The notes under the pieces are model-generated. The model was not told where the DNA came from. It saw only the letters and a list, made by a program, of their open reading frames with translations, and ran no database searches. The translations under genes and the position numbers were made by a program. A stretch of 64,000 bases of DNA from Streptomyces sp. NBC_00239 (GTDB taxonomy: Bacteria > Actinomycetota > Actinomycetes > Streptomycetales > Streptomycetaceae), in the NCBI RefSeq assembly GCF_036194065.1, contig NZ_CP108095.1:8184001-8248000 (forward strand). The letters are read 5' to 3'. Of this stretch, positions 16,563 through 24,959 are shown piece after piece. How positions within the stretch are numbered: position 1 is the stretch's first letter; the number at the start of each line of letters is the position of its first letter.

Positions 16563-19223
16563 TCAGAGGCTGGCTTTGTCCGCCCAGTAGGAGTGCTCGC
16601 GGTGGCTGGTGAGAGTGTGGGGGTGGTCGGCGCCGAGCACCCGGGTCTGGTCTTTGATCAGGTCGCCGTACAGGGCATGTGCGGCGGCGGGGTGTCCGGA
16701 TCTGCCGGTCCAGCGGGCGAGTTTGTGGCGGCTCCACAGGGTTCTGATGTGGTCTGCCCCGACGAGCCGGGCCAGGTCGGGGACGAGCGCCTCGAAAAGG
16801 GAGCGTGCTTCTTCCGGTGCTCCGGCTTCGCCGGTGAAGTGCGCCTGGTCGTGGCGGGCATCGAGGGTGGCGTCCTTGCTGGGAGGGAGGCTTCCGTTGA
16901 GATCGGCAAGCAGCGCGTTGCACAGGTCGCGTGCGTCCGCGGGGTTGCCGCTGCGGCCCGTCCAGCGGGCGATTCCCGCCCTGGCGGCGAGTGTGCCGGG
17001 GGCGCCGGCTCCGTGGGCGCGTTCGTGGTCGGTGATGAGTGCGGTGTAGAGGTCGAGTGCGGTGGTGGGGTCTCCGGCTTCACCCGTCCAGCGGGCGAGG
17101 CCGCGCCGGGTGGCGAGTGTGCCGGGGTCGTCGGGACCGAGGATGCGTTCGTGGTCGGTGATGAGTGCGGTGTAGAGGTCGAGTGCGGTGGTGGGGTCTC
17201 CGGCTTCACCCGTCCAGCGGGCGAGGCCGCGCCGGGTGGCGAGTGTGCCGGGGTCGTCGGGACCGAGGATGCGTTCGCGGTCGGTGATGAGCGCGGCGCA
17301 GAGCTCGCGTGCGGTGGCGGGGTCTCCGGCCTCGCCCGTCCAGTACGCGTGGTTGTGGCGCGCGGCGAGAGCCTCGAGGTTGTCGGGCCCGAGGGCACGT
17401 TCGTGGTCGGTGATGAGTGCGGCGCAGAGGTCGCGTGCGGTGGTGGGGTCTCCGGCCTCGCCCGTCCAGTCCGCGTGGTTGTGGCGCGTGGTGAGGGTCT
17501 CGAGGTGGTCGGGCCCGAGGGCGCCTTCGTAGTCGGTGATGAGTGCGGTGTAGAGGTCGCGTGCGGTGGCCGCATCTCCGGCTTCACCCGTCCAGCGGGC
17601 GAACAGAGCCCTCACGGTGAGGGTGTCGGGATCGTCGGCCCCGAGGGCGCGTTCGTGGTGGGGGATGAGTGCGGCGCAGAGGTCGCGTGCGGTGGTGGGG
17701 TCTCCGGCCTCGCCCGTCCAGTACGCGTGGTTGTGGCGCGCATTGAGGGTGCCGGAAGCCTCAGGGCCCAGCACGCGTTCGTTGTCGGTGATGAGTGCGG
17801 TGTAGAGGTCGCGTGCGGCGGCCGGGTCTCCGGACTTCCCTGTCTGGTTGGCGTGGTTGTGGCGTGTGAGAAGGGTGTTGCGGTCGTCGGCACCGAGGAC
17901 GCGTTGGCGGTCGGTGATGAGTGCGGCGTACAGGTCGCGAGCGGCGGCCGAGTCTCCGGCTTCCCCCGTCCAGGAGGCAAGGGCGTGCCGGGTTTCCAGG
18001 GTCTCGTGGTGGTCGGGGCCCAGGGCGGTGGTCTCGTCCCGCAGGATCCCCGCATAGAGGTCGCGGGTGGCAGCGGCGTCTCCGGTCTTCCCGGTCCAGT
18101 AGGCGTGCTTGTACCTTCTGGCGAACGTGTCGGGGTAGGTGGGGCCCAGCAGCCGGGTGGAGGCGCGCGCGAGTGCGCCGTAGGCGGCCGCCGCCTCGGC
18201 GGCGTCTTCGCGCGCCTCCGCTGTCTCCGCGGCGGCGCGCAGCTGTTCGAGGCTGCGGTTGTCCGTGTCGTTTTTGCCGGTGGTGGGATTGTCCGGGATG
18301 CTGCCGTGCGCGACGGGGTCGAGACCGAGCTCGGTGCTGATACGGGCGATCGTGTCGTCGTCGGTGTCGTTGACGGCCTTCACACGGGCCAGGGCAGCGT
18401 CGATGTCGTCGCCTTCGGCATCCCGAGGCGCCCTGTCCGCTCCTGAGTGCGGTCCGCCGGCGGGTTGCGTCGGCGCCGGAACGCTTTCGTGTGAGGGGGA
18501 GTTGGGTTCGCGCAGGCGGTCGAGCTCATCGGTGAGATGGTCGATCTGCTCCTGCAGCCGGGAGGAGAGGGCTTCGGCTTGGCGCTTCTTCTCCTCGGCC
18601 CGCTCCAGCTCTTCCTGGGCTTCTTCCTTCTGGCTGAGGGCGCGGCTGAGCCGTTCGTCGGCTGCGTTGACCTCTGTGTCTGCGGCGTCGTTCTTGAGCT
18701 GGTCGCGCTCTGCGGTCAGCCCCGTGACACGCTCCTGCAGCTTGTAGATCATGCCCAGCAGCACCATGATCAGTTTTGCGGAGTTGTCGGCTGCCTGCCT
18801 CAGCTCGCTCTGCTGTTCCAGCGAGCGGGTCAGCCGGTCGTAGGTCTCGATCTGTCGCGCCTGCGCGGCGGCCACATCCACGACACCACCCGGCAGCCGC
18901 GGGGTGAGCACTTCTCCTGTGTGGCGTGGAGGGCGCATCGCGTCCCGTAGCATCCCGGCCGCCTCTCCCTGCCGCCGCTCGCGTAACTGGGGCGGCACGG
19001 TAGCCGTGATCAACGCAGCCACGAACTGCTGCGTCGGGACCTTCCCGGCCAGGTAGGTACTGACCTGAGACTTGGAGACGTTCACCTCGGCGGCCAGCTG
19101 CGCAAGCGTCTTGCCTGACTCGTCCACGCGTGCCCGCAGGAACATCGCCAGTCTTCCGGCCTGCGTATTCTCCGGGCGGATCGGCCCCCACGGCCGCCCG
19201 CCTGCAGCACCCCTGCCCGGCAT
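16563..19223 (-). CDS. HTH - coiled-coil - TPR repeat protein
   Basis: 886 residues. Residues of about 22-75 form a helix-turn-helix (TLAQLAAEVNVSKSQVSTYL) related to XRE/Cro domains. A charged coiled coil follows at about 170-270 (LSQKEEAQEELERAEEKKRQ). The C-terminal 500 residues are about 12 tandem 42-residue repeats with the consensus core WTGEAGDPTTARDLYTALI, the streptomycete type of tetratricopeptide repeat. No NTPase or enzyme motif is present. Such HTH-TPR proteins usually sense a peptide or partner through the TPR solenoid. The ATG at 19223 has AGGGGGG 6 bases upstream. A palindrome just upstream of it is a candidate autoregulatory operator. Later starts are possible. Confidence 0.75.
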   Translation of the reverse strand: MPGRGAAGGRPWGPIRPENTQAGRLAMFLRARVDESGKTLAQLAAEVNVSKSQVSTYLAGKVPTQQFVAALITATVPPQLRERRQGEAAGMLRDAMRPPRHTGEVLTPRLPGGVVDVAAAQARQIETYDRLTRSLEQQSELRQAADNSAKLIMVLLGMIYKLQERVTGLTAERDQLKNDAADTEVNAADERLSRALSQKEEAQEELERAEEKKRQAEALSSRLQEQIDHLTDELDRLREPNSPSHESVPAPTQPAGGPHSGADRAPRDAEGDDIDAALARVKAVNDTDDDTIARISTELGLDPVAHGSIPDNPTTGKNDTDNRSLEQLRAAAETAEAREDAAEAAAAYGALARASTRLLGPTYPDTFARRYKHAYWTGKTGDAAATRDLYAGILRDETTALGPDHHETLETRHALASWTGEAGDSAAARDLYAALITDRQRVLGADDRNTLLTRHNHANQTGKSGDPAAARDLYTALITDNERVLGPEASGTLNARHNHAYWTGEAGDPTTARDLCAALIPHHERALGADDPDTLTVRALFARWTGEAGDAATARDLYTALITDYEGALGPDHLETLTTRHNHADWTGEAGDPTTARDLCAALITDHERALGPDNLEALAARHNHAYWTGEAGDPATARELCAALITDRERILGPDDPGTLATRRGLARWTGEAGDPTTALDLYTALITDHERILGPDDPGTLATRRGLARWTGEAGDPTTALDLYTALITDHERAHGAGAPGTLAARAGIARWTGRSGNPADARDLCNALLADLNGSLPPSKDATLDARHDQAHFTGEAGAPEEARSLFEALVPDLARLVGADHIRTLWSRHKLARWTGRSGHPAAAHALYGDLIKDQTRVLGADHPHTLTSHREHSYWADKASL
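17041..17292 (-). repeat. two near-identical 126-bp TPR units
   Basis: The DNA from about 17019 to 17165 recurs 126 bases further on (17167 onward) with no differences for over 110 bases; the first difference is a T to C near 17280. 126 bases is exactly one 42-residue TPR unit, so this is a recent in-frame duplication. Confidence 0.7.
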
Positions 19224-19279
19224 CCGGCGCCCCCCTGTACCAGTTGCCCATGGTGTTCTGGACAAACACCTCTGCATCC

Positions 19280-19300
19280 GGAACATACCTGCGATGTTCC
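19280..19300. promoter_or_regulatory. palindromic operator candidate
   Basis: GGAACAT (19280-19286) and ATGTTCC (19294-19300) form a perfect 7-bp inverted repeat with a 7-base spacer. It lies between the divergent HTH-TPR gene and the small membrane protein gene, so the HTH protein is the obvious candidate to bind it. Confidence 0.5.
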
Positions 19301-19386
19301 GCCGAAGAGGTCCGGACAACCCAACTGCCCACGAAGGTCTGGCCTGTGCCGCAACACCGCGGCCTCCGACGGAAGGCCAGATCCAC

Positions 19387-19515
19387 ATGAACGAGATCAT
19401 CTCGATCGCCGCCGATGTCTTCGCCCTCATCGGCGCGTCCATCAGCATTGCCTTCGAAGTCCGCCGTGCCCGTAACGAAGCGGGCAAGGCCGCCCGCGAC
19501 GACACCCAGGAGTGA
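19387..19515 (+). CDS. small single-span membrane protein (42 aa)
   Basis: Begins MNEIISIAADVFALIGASIS and ends in a charged tail (RRARNEAGKAARDDTQE): one membrane span and a basic cytoplasmic end. GGAAGG lies 10 bases upstream of the ATG. The stop overlaps the GTG of the next frame (GTGA), so the two are translationally coupled. Divergent from the HTH-TPR gene. Size and topology fit a small toxin or a membrane anchor, but no family is recognised. Confidence 0.6.
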   Translation: MNEIISIAADVFALIGASISIAFEVRRARNEAGKAARDDTQE

Positions 19516-19913
19516 CAGCCTCGGCCCGCCCCCGCGCCGCCCGCCCAGCCGACGAGGAACTTGCCGACCTCGTGGAGCAGGCGCACCTGGAGCCGCAAGA
19601 CCTCCCCGGGGCACCGGTCACGATCGTCGGCACGGTCATCGGCCGCGACGAGGATCGGTCTGAGCCGTCGCCGGCCGAGGATGGCACCGGGGGGGGGCAC
19701 GGCGGCGAACCCTTGGTCCGAGGCGACTCTGAACCACCCCATCGCGGCTGCCGGCGCCCGGTCGCTGCCATCTCGTTGTCCAAGACAACCCTGGACAAGG
19801 ACCTGACCAGCACAGACGTGGCGGCGTTGCAGGTGTCGGGTGGGTGGTGCGGGTCTGCCCCAGATCCATGGCCGGGCTCGTACGACACCCCATTGAAGGT
19901 CAGGGGCCGCTGA
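19512..19913 (+). CDS. hypothetical protein coupled to the 42-aa membrane protein
   Basis: Up to 133 residues from the GTG overlapping the previous stop. The first 50 residues (DEELADLVEQAHLEPQDLPG, then APVTIVG) look like real protein. After a run of nine G residues near 19689-19697 the sequence becomes Gly/Arg/Pro-rich and unconvincing, so a frameshift or truncation there is likely. The 3' end overlaps the end of the convergent acetyltransferase gene. No family recognised. Confidence 0.4.
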   Translation: MTASARPRAARPADEELADLVEQAHLEPQDLPGAPVTIVGTVIGRDEDRSEPSPAEDGTGGGHGGEPLVRGDSEPPHRGCRRPVAAISLSKTTLDKDLTSTDVAALQVSGGWCGSAPDPWPGSYDTPLKVRGR

Positions 19914-20490
19914 GCCGGCCGGCGGTGGCCGCCACGGGGATCGGGATTTCGAAGTGGACCGTCCCGTAGCCGCCGTGCTCGCCGGTCGTTCGGGCGTCGC
20001 AGACCTCGTCGGCCATGCTGCGCCAGAAGGCTTCCGCGCCCGGGATGTCGACGTTCGTGTGCAGGTAGATCGTGTCGTAGCCCGGGACGCCGGCGGCGAA
20101 CTCGCAGGCTGTCCTGACCATGGCGCGTGCCAGTCCGTGCCTGCGGTGGTCCGGGCGCACGTACACCCGCAGGAGCTGCGCCGTGCGTCCGGAGGGGTAG
20201 CGCTCGGTGAGCCGGCGCGGGTGCGGGGGGTGGGCGGGCCCGCGGGAGTTCAGCGCGGTGGTGCCGACCACTTCTTCGCCCAGGACGGCCACGACGAGGG
20301 TGTGGCGTGGGTGCCGGAGGTAGGTGCTGTCGATGTCGACGACGTCGTCGTGCCACTGGGGTACGTACCCGTAGTCGAACTCCCGGTAGAAGGTGTCGAG
20401 CATGACGCTCCGCGCGCCGGGTGCGTCCTCGGGCCTGGCGTGTCGTACCACGTACGGTCCGATCTCCTGCCCCTGCGTCAGGTCCCTCAT
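19900..20490 (-). CDS. GNAT family N-acetyltransferase
   Basis: 196 residues with the acetyl-CoA binding signature in LLRVYVRPDHRRHGLARAMV (the R-x-x-G/A loop) after a VVAVLGEEVVGTTALN strand. The C-terminal part DTIYLHTNVDIPGAEAFWRS is typical of the fold. The acceptor is unknown. It is divergent from the ATP-grasp operon across a region that holds a large inverted repeat, so it could be co-regulated with that operon, but nothing links it to the pathway chemically. Confidence 0.82.
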   Translation of the reverse strand: MRDLTQGQEIGPYVVRHARPEDAPGARSVMLDTFYREFDYGYVPQWHDDVVDIDSTYLRHPRHTLVVAVLGEEVVGTTALNSRGPAHPPHPRRLTERYPSGRTAQLLRVYVRPDHRRHGLARAMVRTACEFAAGVPGYDTIYLHTNVDIPGAEAFWRSMADEVCDARTTGEHGGYGTVHFEIPIPVAATAGRLSGP

Positions 20491-20534
20491 GGCTCGGTGA
20501 CTCCCTTCCGTCGCTCCGGTCTCGTGAGCGGCAG

Positions 20535-20581
20535 GCTACCGGAAATCCGCGCTATTGGAAATGAAAACGATGTCCGGTAGC
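20535..20581. promoter_or_regulatory. 12-bp inverted repeat enclosing a Zur-like sequence
   Basis: GCTACCGGAAAT (20535-20546) and ATGTCCGGTAGC (20570-20581) are inverted repeats with a single mismatch and a 23-base spacer that is unusually AT-rich for this DNA. Inside, TGAAAACGATGTCCG (20562-20576) resembles actinobacterial Zur boxes (TGAAAATCATTTTCA type) in its left half; the right half matches poorly. The element lies between the GNAT gene and the nine-gene operon and is the best candidate for its operator. Confidence 0.45.
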
Positions 20582-20672
20582 TTCCTGCTCGGTTGGTGCG
20601 GACGTCTGCCGTCAGGCGGCCCGCTTCGCAGGTATGCCCCACGGTCGTGGCGGCATTTCGAGAGGAAGTCCC

Positions 20673-21956
20673 TTGGCGCATCTGCTGGTTGTCGAGAGCT
20701 GGGTGGGGTCGATGAGCAGGCTGCTGCCCAGGGCGATCGGAGAAGGCGGGCACGAGTTCACCTTCGTCACCCGGGACCTGCACCACTACCTGCGGGCCGC
20801 CGGGTCCGAAGGCCCGCACCCGTTGCTGGCCGCGCGCAACGTCATCACCGCGGACACGAACGACATGGACGAGCTGCTGCCCCACCTGGAACGCCTGCAC
20901 GCGGTGCTCGGCTTCGACGGGGTCGTCTCCTCCTGCGACTACTACCTGCCGGCCGTGGCCCGGATCGCAGGCCGGCTGGGACTGCCCGGCCCGACCGTGG
21001 AAGCCGTCGAGGGCGCCTGCCGCAAGGACCTGACCCGCCTGGTACTGGCCGAGGCCGGGGTGCCGGGCCCCCGCTACGCACTCTGCACGGACACCGCGCA
21101 GGCCGCGGCCGCCGCCCGGGAGATCGGCTATCCCCTGGTGGTCAAGCCCGTGGACCTGTGCGCCGGCATGCTGGTCCGCGAGGTCCGCGACGAGCGCGAG
21201 CTGGAACTCGCCTGCCGGGCGCTGGCCGAGTTCCCGGTCAACGCGCGCGGCCAGGACCGTACGCCCTCCGTCCTCCTCGAAGAGCTGCTCACCGGCCCCG
21301 AGGTCAGCGTCGAGACCGTCTCCTCCGGCGGTGCCACGGGCGTGGTCGGTGTCACGGACAAGAGCATCGGCGGAGCGCCCGCTTTCATCGAGACCGGTCA
21401 CATGTTCCCGGCGGGCATCGCACCGGAGGCGGAACGGGAAGCGGTCGACACGGCCGTGGCCGCGGTGAAAGCCCTCGGCTTGGACCACGTGGTCTGCCAC
21501 ACCGAGATCAAACTGACGCCCGAAGGCCCCAAGGTGGTCGAGGTCAACCCCCGGCCCGCCGGCAACAGGATCACCGAACTCGTCCGGCACGTGACGGGCA
21601 TCGACCTGGCCGCCGCCTGCCTGGACGTCGCCCTCGGCCGCACGCCCGACCTCACGCCGCGCCCGACCGGCGTGCACAGCGCCGCCATCGCCTTCCTGCT
21701 CCCCGACACCACCGGCACCCTCACCGGCATCCAGGGCGCCGACGAGGTCCGGTCGCAGCCCGGGGTGCTGGAACTCACCCTCGCCGAGCCGGGCCGTGCC
21801 GTCCGTGCCGCGACCAGCAACAACGAGTACCTCGGCCACATCATGACGGCCGACACCCGGGGCAGCGGGGCCCGCGAGGCCGCCGAGCGGCTCATCGCGC
21901 ACCTGCACCCCACGTACGAACAGTGTTCGGCCGAACCGTCGGCGGTGCCCGCATGA
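20673..21956 (+). CDS. ATP-grasp carboxylate-amine ligase
   Basis: 427 residues. The N-terminal domain (LLVVESWVGSMSRLLPRAIG) and the central ATP-grasp fold are clear: GYPLVVKPVDL supplies the ATP-binding lysine, LLEELLTGPEVSVETVSSGG the adenine loop, and EIKLTPEGPKVVEVNPRPAG the metal-binding Glu/Asn with the PRPAGNRI end. It resembles L-amino-acid ligases that join two amino acids through an acyl phosphate. First gene of a nine-gene operon. The start is TTG at 20673 with AGAGGAAG just upstream; the earlier in-frame start has no ribosome binding site. Its stop overlaps the next ATG (ATGA). The substrates are unknown. Confidence 0.88.
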   Translation: MAHLLVVESWVGSMSRLLPRAIGEGGHEFTFVTRDLHHYLRAAGSEGPHPLLAARNVITADTNDMDELLPHLERLHAVLGFDGVVSSCDYYLPAVARIAGRLGLPGPTVEAVEGACRKDLTRLVLAEAGVPGPRYALCTDTAQAAAAAREIGYPLVVKPVDLCAGMLVREVRDERELELACRALAEFPVNARGQDRTPSVLLEELLTGPEVSVETVSSGGATGVVGVTDKSIGGAPAFIETGHMFPAGIAPEAEREAVDTAVAAVKALGLDHVVCHTEIKLTPEGPKVVEVNPRPAGNRITELVRHVTGIDLAAACLDVALGRTPDLTPRPTGVHSAAIAFLLPDTTGTLTGIQGADEVRSQPGVLELTLAEPGRAVRAATSNNEYLGHIMTADTRGSGAREAAERLIAHLHPTYEQCSAEPSAVPA

Positions 21957-22786
21957 CCGCACCCGCCCTGCACGAGCCCGCCGTACGCACCGTCGACCAG
22001 CTCATCGAGGCGGTCCGCACCGGCAGTTACGGACCCGACCCCGCCCGGGAACGCATCGCGCTCGCCTTCACCACCGCCCAGGCGGTCCGGCACGCAGGCC
22101 GCAGCAGCGGATACCGCAACGAGGTGCTCAGCCTGCGCCTCGACGCGGCCGTCGGATCCTGCGCCGTGGAGCCGGGCGCGCTGCCGGCGGCGGCACTCGA
22201 CGACTGTGTCGGAGCCTCGGTGGCCGAGCTCCTCGACCACCCGACGCTTCCCGTACGGATCGCTGCGCTCGACGCATACCTGAGCCGAGTACGCCCCCAC
22301 ACTCCCGATCACGGCGCCCGCCCCTACCCCCTGCCGGCCGGCAGCTCCCTGCACCGGTCCAGAGCCCGCGCCCGCGCAGTGATCGACCTGCTGCCGGTGA
22401 CCGGGATCCGCCGGGTGCTCGTCATCGGGGTGGTCAACTCCCTGCTGGAACAACTGCGCGAGCGCGGCACCGATTACGTGCCCTGCGACCTCAAGGGCGG
22501 CGCCACCGAGTGGGGCGAGCCGGTACGGACCGACGCCCTCGCGGAGCTGGCGCACTGCGACGCCGTCCTCGCGTCCGGCATGACCCTCGGGAACGGAACC
22601 TTCCAGCCGCTGCTCGACCACGCCGCCGCCACCGGCAAGCCCCTGGTCATGTTCGCGCAGACCGGCAGTGCGGTCCTCCCGCGCTTCGTGGGCGCCGGGG
22701 TCAGCGCCGTGTCCGCCGAGCCCTACCCCTTCTTCTGGCTCGACGGCGGCCCGGGAGTCATCCACCGCTACGGAGGCAACCGGTGA
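21953..22786 (+). CDS. DUF364/DUF4213-like Rossmann protein
   Basis: 277 residues. The C-terminal half, with VTGIRRVLVIGVVNSLLEQL and CDAVLASGMTLGNGTFQPLL, looks like the Rossmann-like DUF364 domain, called a putative heavy-metal chelation domain in family databases; the N-terminal half, with RNEVLSLRLDAAVGSCAVEP, corresponds to the companion DUF4213. No enzyme of this type with a proven reaction is known to me. Overlaps both neighbours by 4 bases, so it is co-translated with the ATP-grasp and PLP genes and very likely belongs to the same pathway. Confidence 0.7.
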   Translation: MTAPALHEPAVRTVDQLIEAVRTGSYGPDPARERIALAFTTAQAVRHAGRSSGYRNEVLSLRLDAAVGSCAVEPGALPAAALDDCVGASVAELLDHPTLPVRIAALDAYLSRVRPHTPDHGARPYPLPAGSSLHRSRARARAVIDLLPVTGIRRVLVIGVVNSLLEQLRERGTDYVPCDLKGGATEWGEPVRTDALAELAHCDAVLASGMTLGNGTFQPLLDHAAATGKPLVMFAQTGSAVLPRFVGAGVSAVSAEPYPFFWLDGGPGVIHRYGGNR

Positions 22787-23904
22787 CCCTCGCGCCCCCG
22801 CTGTACCGTCCGCCGGCGCACAGCACTGACGCGGAGCTGCTGACCCTGGTCGGCCGCACCCCGCTCGCACGGATCCGTACGGAACTGCCCTACGCCCACC
22901 CGGGCTTCTGGGCCAAGCTCGAATGCCTCGGCGCCGGTGGGATGAAGGCGCGGTCCGCCGTGTCCATGCTGCGCGGTGCCCGACAGCGCGGCGAACTCCG
23001 CCCGGGCGCCACCGTTGTCGAGTCCACCTCCGGAACCCTGGGGGTCGGTCTCGCCTTCGCCGGACAGGCCCTCGGACATCCGGTCGTTCTCGTCGGAGAC
23101 CGCGAACTCGAACCGTCCATGAGGCAGTTGCTCCGCGCGTACGGTGCACAGCTGGAGCTGGTGGAGCGGCCCGCCCCCGAGGGCGGCTGGCAGGCGGCGC
23201 GGATCGCCCGGCTCCGCGAGGTCCTGGCCCGGATCCCGGATGCCTACTGGCCCGACCAGTACAACAACCCCGACAACGCCGCCGGATACCTCTCCATGGC
23301 CGCCGAACTCTGCGCCCAGCTCGACCACCTGGACGTCCTGGTGTGCAGCGTCGGAACCGGTGGCCACAGTGCCGGGCTCATCGGCCCACTGTGCCGCCGC
23401 TGGCCGCGCCTGAGGGTGATCGGCGTCGACTCCGTCGGCTCGGCCATCTTCGGCCAGCCCGCGCGCCCCCGCCTCATGCGCGGGCTCGGCAGCAGCATCC
23501 ACCCCCGCAATGTCGCCCACCACGCCTTCGACGAAGTCCACTGGGTAGGCCCGGCCGAAGCCGTCGACGCCTGCCGCAGGCTCGCCCGTACCAGTTTCGT
23601 CAGCGGCGGCTGGAGCACCGGCGCCGTCGCCCTGGTCTCCGCCTGGGCCGCCCGGGTAGAGGCCGGCGCAGTCGTCGCGACCGTCTTCCCCGACGGCCCG
23701 CACCGCTACCTCGGCACCGTCTACGACGACGACTTCTGCCACACGCACGGCCTCGACCGGGCCGAACCGGCCGCGCGCCCCCTGGAGATCGCACACCCGC
23801 ACGCCACCGAGGCAGTCGGCTGGACCCGATGCCGCACCGTCGTCGCCCCGCGCGCGGCCGCCCGGCCGCACCTGCCCGCACCGACACGGGGAGAAGACGT
23901 ATGA
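22783..23904 (+). CDS. PLP-dependent enzyme of the cysteine synthase fold
   Basis: 373 residues. FWAKLECLGAGGMKARSAV contains the PLP lysine (usual form NPGGSVKDR), VESTSGTLGVGLAFAG is the substrate-binding loop, CSVGTGGHSAGLIG the phosphate-binding loop, and SGGWSTGAVALVSA replaces the SSGA motif near the pyridine nitrogen. It therefore does beta-replacement or beta-elimination on a serine- or cysteine-type amino acid. The loops are divergent from housekeeping CysK, which points to a secondary-metabolism role such as making a diamino acid (compare SbnA, which makes a 2,3-diaminopropionate precursor); that is inference. GTG start overlaps the previous TGA. Confidence 0.85.
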   Translation: MTLAPPLYRPPAHSTDAELLTLVGRTPLARIRTELPYAHPGFWAKLECLGAGGMKARSAVSMLRGARQRGELRPGATVVESTSGTLGVGLAFAGQALGHPVVLVGDRELEPSMRQLLRAYGAQLELVERPAPEGGWQAARIARLREVLARIPDAYWPDQYNNPDNAAGYLSMAAELCAQLDHLDVLVCSVGTGGHSAGLIGPLCRRWPRLRVIGVDSVGSAIFGQPARPRLMRGLGSSIHPRNVAHHAFDEVHWVGPAEAVDACRRLARTSFVSGGWSTGAVALVSAWAARVEAGAVVATVFPDGPHRYLGTVYDDDFCHTHGLDRAEPAARPLEIAHPHATEAVGWTRCRTVVAPRAAARPHLPAPTRGEDV

Positions 23905-24959
23905 GACTCACCTGGCACGCCACCGAGCTGGAACTGGCCGAACCGCTGCGCATCTCCCGCTCGGTGATGGCCCGTCGCGACGCGGTCTGGGTCGCGATCG
24001 AACACGGCGGCCTCACCGGCTGGGGCGAGGTCGTCAGCAGCGACTACCTCGGCCTGCCCACCCCCCGCATCGTCCGGCACCTCACCACGGCACGTCCCGC
24101 GGTCGAACGCCTTCCCGACCCCGAGACCGCGTGGCACGCGCACATGGCCGTCGCGCTGCCCGGCCTGTCGGAACTGCCGGCCGGTGTGCTCGCCGGAGTG
24201 GAGGCGGCCCTGCTGGACCTGGTCGGCAAGAGGGCCGGCCGGCCCGCCCACCAACTGCTGGGTACGCACACCGCACCGGCCGCACAGACGGCCCGAACCA
24301 TCGGCATCGTCGCGCCCATACCGGCGGCAGCGCAGGCCGCGCGCCTCGCCATGAGCGGCTTCACCGTCATCAAGATCAAGGCCGGATCGCCCGATCCGGC
24401 GGAGGACCTAGCCCGGGTGGACGCCGTGCGCACCGGAGCGCCCGACGCCGGCCTGCTCCTCGACCCCAACGGAGCGTGGACCGAACGCCAGGCCCACGAC
24501 CTGCTCCCGCGCTTCGCCGACCTCGGCGTCACCGCCGTGGAGCAGCCCATCGCGCCGGGCAGCCCCGACGCGCTCGCCCGCGTGGCCAAGGAGTCCCCGG
24601 TGCCCGTCATCGCCGACGAGGACGCCGTCTCCTACGAGGACGCCGTCGCCCTCGCCGGACAGGTGCACGGAGTGAACGTCAAGCTCGCCAAGTGCGGTGG
24701 GATACGCGCCGCCCTGCGCATCCACGAGGCCCTGCGCGGCAGCGGCACCGACCTCATGCTCGGCTGCCTCACCGCCAGCTCGCTGGGAATCGCTCCCGCC
24801 GTGCAGCTCGCCGACCGGGCCCGCTGGGTCGATCTCGACGGACACCTGCTGCTCGCCGACGACCCGTGGACCGGCATCGGCGGCGCGGACGGCACCGTAC
24901 GGGCCGCCGACCGGGCCGGACTCGGAGTCCGGCGCACCCCTACGGCGGTCGTCAGGTGA
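23901..24959 (+). CDS. enolase-superfamily dipeptide epimerase-like enzyme
   Basis: 352 residues. Enolase N-terminal cap then barrel. The base motif is FTVIKIKAG (KxK); metal ligands are the Asp of LLLDPNGAW, the Glu of AVEQPI and the Asp of IADEDAV; the second base is in VKLAKCGG. The C-terminal DLDGHLLLADDPW is typical of Ala-Glu-type dipeptide epimerases rather than of muconate enzymes. It should invert an alpha-carbon in a dipeptide or N-acyl amino acid, consistent with an upstream amino-acid ligase. Epimerisation in this operon would give a D-residue. Overlaps both neighbours by four bases. Confidence 0.85.
   Translation: MRLTWHATELELAEPLRISRSVMARRDAVWVAIEHGGLTGWGEVVSSDYLGLPTPRIVRHLTTARPAVERLPDPETAWHAHMAVALPGLSELPAGVLAGVEAALLDLVGKRAGRPAHQLLGTHTAPAAQTARTIGIVAPIPAAAQAARLAMSGFTVIKIKAGSPDPAEDLARVDAVRTGAPDAGLLLDPNGAWTERQAHDLLPRFADLGVTAVEQPIAPGSPDALARVAKESPVPVIADEDAVSYEDAVALAGQVHGVNVKLAKCGGIRAALRIHEALRGSGTDLMLGCLTASSLGIAPAVQLADRARWVDLDGHLLLADDPWTGIGGADGTVRAADRAGLGVRRTPTAVVR

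Noticed and set aside
16563..18300. CRISPR-like or minisatellite array
   Set aside because: The periodicity is 126 bp, keeps a reading frame and translates into TPR units; there are no unique spacers between conserved repeats.
20673..23904. A D-cycloserine-type cluster because of the ATP-grasp and cysteine-synthase-like genes
   Set aside because: There is no homoserine or serine O-acetyltransferase, no arginase-like and no PLP racemase gene, and the importer genes would be unexplained.
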